This document shows, one piece after another, positions 1-7,888 of a stretch of DNA of 64,000 nt (its first letter is position 1; each line of letters starts with the position of its first letter). A program made the position numbers and the translations under genes. The notes below the pieces were generated by a model. That model ran no database searches and had not been told where the DNA came from. It saw only the letters and a program-made list of their open reading frames with translations. Origin of the DNA: CAVQMB01 sp963713445 (GTDB lineage: Bacteria > Pseudomonadota > Gammaproteobacteria > Competibacterales > Competibacteraceae); contig CAVQMB010000021.1 of assembly GCA_963713445.1 (NCBI GenBank), forward strand, positions 1-64,000, given 5' to 3'.

Positions 1-1567
1 ACTCGATGGTCGCCGGCGGTTTGCCGGAGATGTCGTAGACCACCCGGGAGATGCCGGCGACTTCGTTGATGATGCGCCGCGAGACGTGATCGAGGAATTC
101 GTACGGCAGCTGCGCCCAGCGCGCGGTCATGAAGTCGATGGTCTCGACCGCGCGTAGCGCGATCACGTATTCGTAGCGGCGGCCGTCGCCCATCACGCCC
201 ACCGAGCGCACCGGCAGGAACACCGCGAAGGCCTGGCTGACCTGGTCGTAGAGTTCGGCGCGGCGCAGTTCCTCGATGAAGATATGGTCGGCCTGGCGCA
301 GCAGGTCGGCGTATTCCTTCTTCACTTCCGCGAGGATGCGCACGCCCAGGCCCGGTCCGGGAAACGGATGCCGGTGCACCATGGCCGCCGGCAGCCCCAG
401 CTCGGCGCCAAGGTTACGCACCTCGTCCTTGAACAGCTCGCGCAGCGGCTCGATCAGCTTGAGGTTCATGCGCGCGGGCAGACCGCCGACGTTGTGATGG
501 GATTTGATCACGTGGGCCTTGCCGGTCTTGGCGCCGGCGGATTCGATCACATCCGGATAGATGGTGCCCTGCGCCAGCCAGCCGGCGTTTTTCAGTTTGC
601 CGGCCTCCTGCTCGAAGATCTCGATGAACAGGCCGCCGATGATCTTGCGTTTTTGCTCCGGGTCCTCGACGCCGGCCAGTGCGGCCAGATAGCGTTGCTC
701 GGCGTCGATCCGGATCACCCGCACGCCCAGGTGCTGGGCGAACGTGGCCATGACCTGGTCGCCCTCGCCCAGGCGCAGCAAACCGGTGTCGACGAACACG
801 CAGACTAGCTGGTTGCCGATGGCCTTGTGCAGCAGTGCCGCCACCACCGAGGAATCCACCCCGCCGGACAGGCCCAGCAGCACGTCATCGCCACCAACCT
901 GCCGGCGGATCGCGGCGATGCTGTCCTCGATGATGTTACTGGTGGTCCACAACCCGTGGCAGCCGCAGATCTCGCGCACGAAGCGGCGCAGGATCCGCCC
1001 GCCCTGGCGGGTGTGGGTGACTTCCGGATGAAACTGGACGCCGTAGTAGCCGCGGGCATCATCGGCCATGCCGGCGACCGGGGCCGATTCGGTGCTGGCG
1101 ATGAGGCTGAAGCCGGACGGCAGCTCGGCCACCCGATCGCCGTGGCTCATCCATACGTCCAGCAGCGGATGGCCGGCGCCATCGGTGTCGTCATCGATCG
1201 CATCCAGCAGGCGCGAGTGACCGTGACTGCGGACCCGGGCATAACCGAACTCGCGCTGGGCGGACGCCTCCACGCGGCCACCGAGCTGCGCGGCCATGGT
1301 CTGCATGCCGTAGCAGATGCCCAGTACCGGCACACCCAGCTCGAACACCGCCGCCGGCGCCCGCGGCCCGTCCGCCACGGTGACCGACTCCGGCCCTCCC
1401 GAGAGGATGACGCCGGTGGGCGCAAAGGCGCGGACCGCGGCATCTCCGGCATCCCAGGCGTAGATTTCGCAGTAGACGTCGAGTTCGCGCACCCGGCGGG
1501 CAATCAGCTGGGTGTACTGGCTACCGAAATCGAGTATCAGGATGCGCTCGGAATGGATGTCGGTCAT
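1..1567 (-). CDS. guaA: GMP synthase (glutamine-hydrolysing), 3' end cut by window edge
   Basis: Converts XMP to GMP using ATP and glutamine-derived ammonia in the cytoplasm. 522 codons are visible and the reading runs off the left edge at a conserved ATIE, so only about two residues plus the stop are missing compared with the usual 525-residue enzyme. The N-terminal class I glutamine amidotransferase domain carries the nucleophile in GICYGMQ (Cys85) and a FHPEVTHT histidine-glutamate pair. The ATP-pyrophosphatase domain has the loop LSGGVDSSV near residue 230, and the dimerisation domain contains HPFPGPGLGVR. ATG at 1567 follows guaB by 10 bases, so the two form the usual guaB-guaA operon. 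Confidence 0.97.
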   Translation of the reverse strand, partial: MTDIHSERILILDFGSQYTQLIARRVRELDVYCEIYAWDAGDAAVRAFAPTGVILSGGPESVTVADGPRAPAAVFELGVPVLGICYGMQTMAAQLGGRVEASAQREFGYARVRSHGHSRLLDAIDDDTDGAGHPLLDVWMSHGDRVAELPSGFSLIASTESAPVAGMADDARGYYGVQFHPEVTHTRQGGRILRRFVREICGCHGLWTTSNIIEDSIAAIRRQVGGDDVLLGLSGGVDSSVVAALLHKAIGNQLVCVFVDTGLLRLGEGDQVMATFAQHLGVRVIRIDAEQRYLAALAGVEDPEQKRKIIGGLFIEIFEQEAGKLKNAGWLAQGTIYPDVIESAGAKTGKAHVIKSHHNVGGLPARMNLKLIEPLRELFKDEVRNLGAELGLPAAMVHRHPFPGPGLGVRILAEVKKEYADLLRQADHIFIEELRRAELYDQVSQAFAVFLPVRSVGVMGDGRRYEYVIALRAVETIDFMTARWAQLPYEFLDHVSRRIINEVAGISRVVYDISGKPPATIE

Positions 1568-1577
1568 GTCGACGGGG

Positions 1578-3041
1578 CTAGTCAATCCGGTAGTTGGGCG
1601 CTTCCTTGGTAATGGAAACGTTGTGGACGTGGGATTCACGCGCCCCGGCTCCGGTGATCTTGGTGAATTCCGGACGGGTACGCATCTCCTCGACGGTGTG
1701 GCAGCCGGTGTAACCCATGCTGGAGCGCAGCCCGCCGAGCAACTGATGGATGATGGTGCCGACCGATCCCTTGTACGGCACCCGCCCCTCGATGCCTTCC
1801 GGCACCAGCTTTTCGGCCGCCCGGCCTTCCTGGAAATAGCGGTCGCTGGACCCGAACGAGCCGCTCATGGCACCGACCGATCCCATGCCACGGTAGGACT
1901 TGTAGGAGCGGCCCTGGTACAGCTCGACCTCACCCGGCGCTTCCTCGGTGCCGGCGAACAGACTGCCGATCATGATGCTGTGAGCGCCGGCGGCGATGGC
2001 CTTGGCGATGTCGCCGGAAAAGCGGATACCGCCGTCGGCGATCAGCGGCACATCGGTGCGTTCCAGCGCCGCGGCGACGTTGGCCACAGCGCTGATCTGC
2101 GGCACACCGACCCCGGCGATGATCCGGGTGGTGCAGATCGACCCCGGCCCGATGCCGACCTTGACCGCATCGGCACCGGCCTCGACCAGATCCAGCGCGG
2201 CCTGGGCGGTGGCGATATTGCCGCCGATCACCTGCACATTGGGATGACTGCGCTTGATCCAGCGCACCCGGTCCAGCACGCCGCGGGAATGCCCGTGCGC
2301 GGTATCGACCACGATCACGTCGACGCCGGCCTCGACCAGCGCCCCGACCCGGGTTTCGCTGTCCGGCCCGGTGCCCACCGCCGCACCGACCCGCAGCCGT
2401 TCCAGCTCGTCCTTGCAGGCGGTCGGGAAATCGCTGGACTTCTGGATGTCCTTGACGGTGATCAGGCCGCGCAACTGAAAGCGGTCGTTGACTACCAGCA
2501 CCTTCTCGATGCGGTACTGATGCAGCAGCGCCCGCACCTCCTCGCGGCTGGCACCTTCGCGCACCGTGACCAGCCGCTCGCGCGGGGTCATGATGCTGGC
2601 CACCGGCACGTCGAGATCAGTCACGAACCGCAGGTCGCGGGCGGTGACGATGCCGACCAGGTTCTCGCCGTCGACCACCGGCACGCCGGAGATCTGGTGG
2701 GCGCGGGTCAAATCCAGCACCTGGCGGATGCTGACGTTGGGCGATACGGTGATCGGGTCGGAGATCACGCCGCTTTCGTATTTCTTGACCCCGCGGACCT
2801 GAACGGCCTGCTGTTCCGGGCTCATGTTCTTGTGAATGATGCCGATGCCGCCGGCCTGGGCCAGCGCGATCGCGAGCCGCGCCTCGGTCACCGTATCCAT
2901 GGCGGCGGCGAGCAGCGGAATATTGAGTTCGATGCCTCGGGTCAGGCGCGTTCTGAGCTCGACATCCTTGGGCAATACTTCAGAATAGGCGGGCAGGAGC
3001 AGAACGTCGTCGAAGGTGAGGGCTTCCTGAACGATGCGCAT
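1578..3041 (-). CDS. guaB: Inosine-5'-monophosphate dehydrogenase
   Basis: Oxidises IMP to XMP with NAD+, the rate-limiting step of guanine nucleotide synthesis. The protein is 487 residues, the normal bacterial length. The TIM barrel starts at MRIVQEALTFDDVLLLPAYS. It is interrupted by a pair of CBS domains (about residues 90-200, with ISGVPVVDGENLVGIVT and RDLRFV). The catalytic cysteine lies in GPGSICTTRIIAGVGVPQ, and the flap RYFQEG and C-terminal MGYTGC are present. It is upstream of guaA in the same operon and divergent from xseA, with a 67-base AT-rich spacer that must hold both promoters. Confidence 0.97.
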   Translation of the reverse strand: MRIVQEALTFDDVLLLPAYSEVLPKDVELRTRLTRGIELNIPLLAAAMDTVTEARLAIALAQAGGIGIIHKNMSPEQQAVQVRGVKKYESGVISDPITVSPNVSIRQVLDLTRAHQISGVPVVDGENLVGIVTARDLRFVTDLDVPVASIMTPRERLVTVREGASREEVRALLHQYRIEKVLVVNDRFQLRGLITVKDIQKSSDFPTACKDELERLRVGAAVGTGPDSETRVGALVEAGVDVIVVDTAHGHSRGVLDRVRWIKRSHPNVQVIGGNIATAQAALDLVEAGADAVKVGIGPGSICTTRIIAGVGVPQISAVANVAAALERTDVPLIADGGIRFSGDIAKAIAAGAHSIMIGSLFAGTEEAPGEVELYQGRSYKSYRGMGSVGAMSGSFGSSDRYFQEGRAAEKLVPEGIEGRVPYKGSVGTIIHQLLGGLRSSMGYTGCHTVEEMRTRPEFTKITGAGARESHVHNVSITKEAPNYRID

Positions 3042-3108
3042 GGACGGACACCCTGAAACTGGTGAAATATAAAACCCGGTATTTTAATTTTTTTTATTCG
3101 GAAACACC

Positions 3109-4491
3109 ATGACTGACGACTGGCTACCACCGGAGCGGCGCGTCTACACGGTCAGTGAGCTGAACCGTGACGTGCGCACGGTGCTCGAAGGCGGGTTTCC
3201 GCTGATCTGGCTGGAAGGCGAGATTTCCAACCTGTCGCGGCCCAGTTCCGGTCACGTCTACTTTTCGCTCAAAGACGGCGCGGCCCAGGTTCGCTGCGCG
3301 CTGTTCCGCAACCGTGCCCGTTACGTCAACCTGCCGCTGACCAATGGCCAACAGGTGCTGGTGCGCGCCCGCATCAGCCTGTACGAACCGCGCGGCGAGT
3401 TCCAGTTGCTGGTCGAGCAACTGGAGGATGCCGGCGAGGGCGCTTTGCGGCGCGCCTTCGAGGAGCTCAAACAGCGGCTGCAGCAGGAGGGTCTGTTCGC
3501 GGCCGAACGCAAGCGTGCCCTGCCCCGCTTCCCGCGCCGCCTGGGCCTGATCACCTCGCCCACCGGTGCCGCCATCCGCGACGTGCTGAGCGTGCTGGCA
3601 CGGCGTTTCCCGGCGCTGCCGGTGTTGCTCTATCCGACGCCGGTACAAGGCGCCGAAGCGGCCGCCAGCATCGCCCGCGCGCTGGCGTTAGCGTCACAAC
3701 GGCGCGACTGCGACGCCCTGCTGCTGGTCCGGGGCGGCGGCTCGCTGGAGGACCTATGGCCGTTCAACGAGGAAATCGTGGCCCGCGCCATCGCCGCCTG
3801 CGCCATCCCCGTAGTGGCCGGGGTGGGCCATGAAACCGACGTCACCATCGCCGATTTCGCGGCCGATCTGCGAGCACCGACGCCGTCGGCCGCCGCCGAG
3901 CTGATCAGCCCGGATCGGGCCGAGTGGCTGGCGCGCTTCGAGCGTGCCAGCCAGCAACTCCAGGCCGGCATGCAACGGCGCCTGAGCAACGCCCGGCAGC
4001 AGCTCGACTGGCACAACCAGCGCCTGGCCCGCCTGCACCCGGGGCGCCGGCTGCAGGACCAGAGTCAGCGTCTGGACGAACTGGAACAACGCCTGCGCCA
4101 GGCCGTGCGGATCCGGCTGCGGCAGCACCGACAGCAGTTCGACGGGCTGCACATCCGCCTGCGCAACCTCGACCCCAGCGTCCGCATCGCCCGTCTCAGC
4201 GAGCATTGCAGCGACCTCGAGCAACGCCTGCTCGCCGCGCAGCGGCGTCTGCTGACCACCCGCCGGCAGCAGCTTGCCAACGCCAGCCACGCCCTGGAGG
4301 CGGTCAGCCCGCTGGCCACGCTGGCCCGCGGCTATGCCATCGTGCGCGAGCCGGAGAGCGGCACCGTGGTGCGCGACGCCAGCGCGGTCGCCAGCGGCAC
4401 GCAGATCGAGGCGCGGCTGGCGCGCGGGCGGCTGTGGTGCCGGGTGGAAGCCAGCGAGCCCGAGCCCGACGAGCCGGCCACCGGCGGTTGA
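3109..4491 (+). CDS. xseA: Exodeoxyribonuclease VII large subunit
   Basis: Catalytic subunit of exonuclease VII, which degrades single-stranded DNA in both directions together with the small subunit XseB (not in this window). The protein is 460 residues, typical for the family. An N-terminal OB-fold (about residues 10-105, YTVSELNRDVR, GHVYFSLKD) binds DNA. The nuclease core has GLITSPTGAAIRD and the signature RGGGSLEDLWPFN, with GHETDVTIADFAAD after it. Residues 270-390 are arginine- and glutamine-rich helix, the coiled coil known to bind XseB. The ATG at 3109 sits 67 bases from divergent guaB. Confidence 0.96.
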   Translation: MTDDWLPPERRVYTVSELNRDVRTVLEGGFPLIWLEGEISNLSRPSSGHVYFSLKDGAAQVRCALFRNRARYVNLPLTNGQQVLVRARISLYEPRGEFQLLVEQLEDAGEGALRRAFEELKQRLQQEGLFAAERKRALPRFPRRLGLITSPTGAAIRDVLSVLARRFPALPVLLYPTPVQGAEAAASIARALALASQRRDCDALLLVRGGGSLEDLWPFNEEIVARAIAACAIPVVAGVGHETDVTIADFAADLRAPTPSAAAELISPDRAEWLARFERASQQLQAGMQRRLSNARQQLDWHNQRLARLHPGRRLQDQSQRLDELEQRLRQAVRIRLRQHRQQFDGLHIRLRNLDPSVRIARLSEHCSDLEQRLLAAQRRLLTTRRQQLANASHALEAVSPLATLARGYAIVREPESGTVVRDASAVASGTQIEARLARGRLWCRVEASEPEPDEPATGG

Positions 4492-4513
4492 TGCGGACGC
4501 CGTGGCGGCGGGC

Positions 4514-4852
4514 CTAACGACTACGCGCGAACCAGGAATTGCACCAGCCGCCGGCGTTCACCAGCCGGTTGCCGAACACGCTGCACGGCCCCCAGGTGCT
4601 GCCGGCCGCGCCGCGATAAAACTGACAGTTGCGGCAGAATTGCTGGGCGCCCTCCGGACCGGCCCGCTTGGGGAACCGCTTGGTATCGACCTGGCTGGCA
4701 TTGACTTTGTAGCCTAACTGCCGGGCCAGCGGATCGTCCTCGCTGACCCGCGCGGCCTGGGCGCGGCTGACGCCGGCCAGTGGCAGGCTCAGTAACCCAG
4801 CGCCCAGATAATGCAACCAGCGCCGGCGGCGGGTATCGACCTTGTCACGCAT
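4514..4852 (-). CDS. High-potential iron-sulfur protein (HiPIP), Tat-exported
   Basis: Small periplasmic [4Fe-4S] electron carrier. The 112-residue product starts with a twin-arginine leader (TRRRRWLHYLGAGLL, cleavage probably after SRAQA at residue 33). The mature part has the HiPIP cysteine pattern at residues 73, 76, 90 and 104, ending in GGWCNSW. I chose the ATG at 4852 because it has a purine-rich GAGAGGG about 7 bases upstream and places the Tat motif at the N-terminus. The same frame stays open up to 5419 because of a frameshift in the preceding gene, so an automated caller would predict a false 301-residue fusion. It is likely co-transcribed with the two cytochrome-like genes upstream and convergent with xseA. 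Confidence 0.9.
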   Translation of the reverse strand: MRDKVDTRRRRWLHYLGAGLLSLPLAGVSRAQAARVSEDDPLARQLGYKVNASQVDTKRFPKRAGPEGAQQFCRNCQFYRGAAGSTWGPCSVFGNRLVNAGGWCNSWFARSR

Positions 4853-4878
4853 TGCACACCCTCTCTCAGTTAGTCCGC

Positions 4879-5419
4879 TCAGTCGGGTTCCAACACAATA
4901 ATCGCCAGCCCCGGCCTTGCGGCGGCAGCGGCTGCACTGGGCTACGCGCCCGGCCAACGCGCTACCGTCACGGTCGTGTGCGATCCGGCCGTAGGGCCGG
5001 TATTCGGCCCAGAACCAGTCCCGATGGGCCGGATTGTAGCCAGGCCGCTGAAACATGACGGCGATGGACTTGAGGAACCGGTGCGGTTGATTGGCCACGA
5101 TCCCGCCGGTGGCAGCGTGGCCGTCATAGTTGCGCAGCACGATCACCCGACCGCTGTGACCGGCGACCTCCAGCGGCCCGTCGATCAGCTCCTGCAATTC
5201 GCCGTGCGGGCGCCGCCCGGCGAACGGTCGGGTATGGATCGCCCGCTCACCGGCCAGTTGGGCCTGCTCCAGAGCGCGCCAGACGGTGCCGGCATAAGCC
5301 ACGTCGCCACTGCGGCCGTAACCGCCCGGTCCGCCGTACCCACCGGGCGGCACGCACGACACCAGCCCCGCCAGCAGCAATACAGTACCCAGTCCGATAA
5401 TCCAGGGACGACACTGCAC
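4879..5419 (-). pseudogene. Cytochrome P460-like lipoprotein, frameshifted and lacking the heme histidine
   Basis: This is a paralogue of the gene directly upstream. It begins with a lipoprotein signal (lipobox LVSC) and contains the family stretch VIVLRNYDG, SIAVMFQRPGYNPAHRDW and FWAEYRPYG. At the C-terminus the heme motif CxxCH reads CSRCR (residues 162-166), so the axial histidine codon CAC has become CGC. Just after GAGDY, removing one base near 4898-4902 would restore a normal family ending and a stop at 4879-4881. As written, the frame continues into the HiPIP gene. A family function (periplasmic c-type heme protein) is inferred from similarity recalled by eye. Either the gene is decaying or the indel is a sequence error; the histidine loss is a substitution and less easily explained as an error. 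Confidence 0.65.
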
Positions 5420-5425
5420 GACAAC

Positions 5426-5998
5426 TTACCGGAAGCGGTTGTTATTGAACACCAGGTCGGCACCCGGTGCCGCCCGGTGGCAGGCAATGCAGCCGTTGTT
5501 TCCAGCGATTCTCCCGGCCAGACGGCGCCCTGCCGGGTTTCGTTTCAGTGCACCGTCGGGCTGGAACTCGGCCCAGAACCAGTCATGGTCGGTAGCATCG
5601 AAACCGTCCCGCCCAAACATTACCGCTATCGAATCGAGATACTTGTCCGGGGCGGAGCGCACCCTTCGCGGGGTCAACCGCCGGCCCCGGTAGTTGCGCA
5701 ATACCAGCACCGGGCCCGCGGCTCCGTCCACCGTAAGATGCAGTGTATCCAGCAGTTCCAGGACCGACCCGTGCGGATACAGTCCCGAATAAGGCACCGT
5801 CTGATACGCCTTCGGACCGGCCAACTGCAGGCGCTCAAGGGCCTGCCACAGCACCCGGGCGAAGCGCACGTCAGCGGCCCGGCCGTAGGCGGGTTCCGCC
5901 CCTCCGGCCACTGCCGGCAGCCACAGCATGACCAGCAGCAACCCCCACACTTTTGCCCGGCGTCCGGCCTCACGACGACCGGTCAAGGCACGCGTCAT
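5426..5998 (-). CDS. Cytochrome P460-like periplasmic heme protein
   Basis: A 190-residue exported protein with an N-terminal signal (KVWGLLLVMLWLPAVAGGAE) and one c-type heme site, CIACH, at residues 170-174 close to the C-terminus, followed by APGADLVF. The middle contains GPVLVLRNYRG, SIAVMFGRDGFDATDHDW and FWAEFQPDG, the layout of the cytochrome P460/cytochrome c'-beta group. Members of that group oxidise hydroxylamine or bind NO, but I cannot tell which, if either, applies here. The stop is 6 bases from the start of the degenerate paralogue, and the HiPIP follows, so the three form one transcription unit. It is divergent from tldD. Confidence 0.65.
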   Translation of the reverse strand: MTRALTGRREAGRRAKVWGLLLVMLWLPAVAGGAEPAYGRAADVRFARVLWQALERLQLAGPKAYQTVPYSGLYPHGSVLELLDTLHLTVDGAAGPVLVLRNYRGRRLTPRRVRSAPDKYLDSIAVMFGRDGFDATDHDWFWAEFQPDGALKRNPAGRRLAGRIAGNNGCIACHRAAPGADLVFNNNRFR

Positions 5999-6078
5999 AG
6001 TCGCCTCCGACCCGGCACCAGTGAACCACCGTTCATCATGTTATCCTCGAACGCTCGAAACTGCATTGCTGCGCGATC

Positions 6079-7533
6079 ATGACCGATACCCTGGACCTCG
6101 CCCGAGCCACCCTGCTGACACCCGCCGGCCTGACTGACGCCGACCTCGACCGGACCTTTGCCACGCTGCTCGACCACCAGGTCGACGCCGGTGATCTCTA
6201 TTTTCAGCTCAGTCGCGGTGAATCCTGGACGCTGGAGGACGGCAGCGTCAAACACGCCTCGCGCGGCGTCAGCCAGGGCGTCGGAGTCCGCGCCCTGAGT
6301 GGCGATCAGACCGGTTTCGCGCATTCCGACGAGGTCAGCATCGAGGCCTTACTGGAGGCGGCCCACACCGCCCGCACCATCGCCCGCAGCGGCGGCCGCG
6401 GCCGTTCCGTGGGTCGGCAGTCCGAGACTCACAGAGCATTGTATCCGGCGACTGGATCCGATCGGAACGCTGGCCGCCGAGCACAAAGTCGCTCTACTCG
6501 AGCGGCTTGACCACGCCGCCCGCCAGATCGATCCGCGGGTCAAGGAAGTCGTCATCAGCCTGAGCGGCGCTCATGACACCATCCTGGTAGCCGCCGCCGA
6601 CGGCACGGCTGGCCGCCGACCTGCGCCCGCTGGTGCGGCTCAACGTGAGCGTCATCGTCGAGCAGCGGCGAGCGCCGCGAGCAGGGTTCCAGCGGCGGCG
6701 GCGCACGCGTCGGGTTACGACTTCTTCGACGACGAGCGGGCGCTGGGCTACGTGCGCGAAGCGGTGCGCCAGGCGCTGCTCAAACTGGACGCGGTCGACG
6801 CCCCGGCCGGCACCATGCCCGTGGTGCTGGGCCCCGGCTGGCCGGGCGTGCTGCTGCACGAGGCCATCGGTCACGGGCTGGAAGGCGACTTCAACCGCAA
6901 GGGCACCTCGGCGTTCGCCGGCCGCATCGGCGAGCGGGTCGCCAGCCGCTGTGCACGGTGGTCGACGACGGCACGCTGCCGAGGGCCGGCGCGGCTCGCT
7001 CAACGTCGACGACGAAGGCACGCCGACGCCAGTGCACGACGCTGATCGAGAACGGCGTCCTCAAGGGCTACATGCAGGACAAGCTCAACGCGCGGCTGAT
7101 GAACACGCGCGCCGACCGGCAACGGCCGCCGCGAGTCCTACGCCCACCTGCCGATGCCGCGCATGACCAACACCTACATGCTGGCCGGGCGAGCACGATC
7201 CCGAGGAGATCATCGCGCTCGGTCGAGCGCGGCCTCTACGCCGTCAACTTCGGCGGCGGCCAGGTCGACATCACCACCGGCAAATTCGTCTTCTCGGCCA
7301 GCGAGGCCTACCTGATCGAGAACGGCAAGGTCACGGCGCCGGTCAAGGGCGCCACGCTGATCGGCAACGGCCCCGACGTGCTGACCCGGGTCATCGCATG
7401 GTCGGCAACGATCTGGCGCTGGATCGCCGGCATCGGCACCTGCGGCAAGGAAGGCCAGGCGGTGCCGGTCGGCGTCGGCCAGCCGACGCTGAAAATCGAT
7501 GCGCTGACGGTGGGTGGCACAACCGTTGGCTGA
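6079..7533 (+). pseudogene. tldD: TldD metalloprotease subunit, broken by many single-base frameshifts
   Basis: TldD pairs with TldE/PmbA to form a zinc protease that trims small peptides and modified peptide antibiotics. All parts are present in order but spread over three frames: the N-terminal DLYFQLSRGESWTLEDG, then DPRVKEVVISLSGAHDTI, the zinc motif HEAIGH (6857-6874) with GLEGDFNRKGTSAFAG, LIENGVLKGYMQDKLNARLM, NFGGGQVDITTGKFVFSASE and the family ending VGVGQPTLKIDALTVGG. The total length (1455 bases) equals an intact gene. I count at least ten single-base insertions or deletions between about 6400 and 7430 (for example near 6607, 6667, 6715, 6942, 6990, 7030, 7187), many in short runs of one base. 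The amino acids between them are well conserved, which argues for sequence error over true decay. Confidence 0.85.
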
Positions 7534-7556
7534 ACTCCGGTAAACTGGCCTATAAT
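7526..7556 (+). promoter_or_regulatory. Possible sigma-70 promoter for the first PASTA gene
   Basis: A perfect -10 box TATAAT (7551-7556) lies in the spacer after tldD, with TTGGCT (7526-7531) 19 bases upstream as a weak -35. Transcription would start about 70 bases before the predicted ATG at 7637. Spacing is longer than the ideal 17, so this is a moderate call. Confidence 0.4.
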
Positions 7557-7888
7557 CCAGATTGAATACAACTTAAACATCAACTGAACAACCAAACCGT
7601 ACGCATCGGTGCCTGGCGAAGAGGGGGAAGTCTACCGTGTTCAGGAAATATCTTCTGCTAATCGGACTGCTGCTTTCCGCGTTCGCCGGTACCGCTTATG
7701 CCAACACCGTCCCGAATGTCATCAACTTCCCGCTGACCGACGCACATACACAATCGCCAGTCACGGCCTCAACTACGTTGACTCGTACCAGTATAGCTCC
7801 ACTGTCCCGCAAGACGTTGTAATCACTCAGTATCCCGGTCCCGGCACGACAATTTATGCAGGCGCCGAGGTACTCCTCATAGTCTCCG

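Noticed and set aside
1512..3056. A 514-residue open frame on the plus strand opposite guaB
   Set aside because: It is the mirror of guaB in high-GC sequence: composition is Asp/His/Gly-rich nonsense and no motif is recognisable, while the minus strand is a perfect IMP dehydrogenase.
4514..5419. A genuine 301-residue cytochrome-HiPIP fusion
   Set aside because: The join passes through non-homologous residues, places a Tat leader in the middle, and a normal ATG with ribosome site exists for the HiPIP; one indel explains it.
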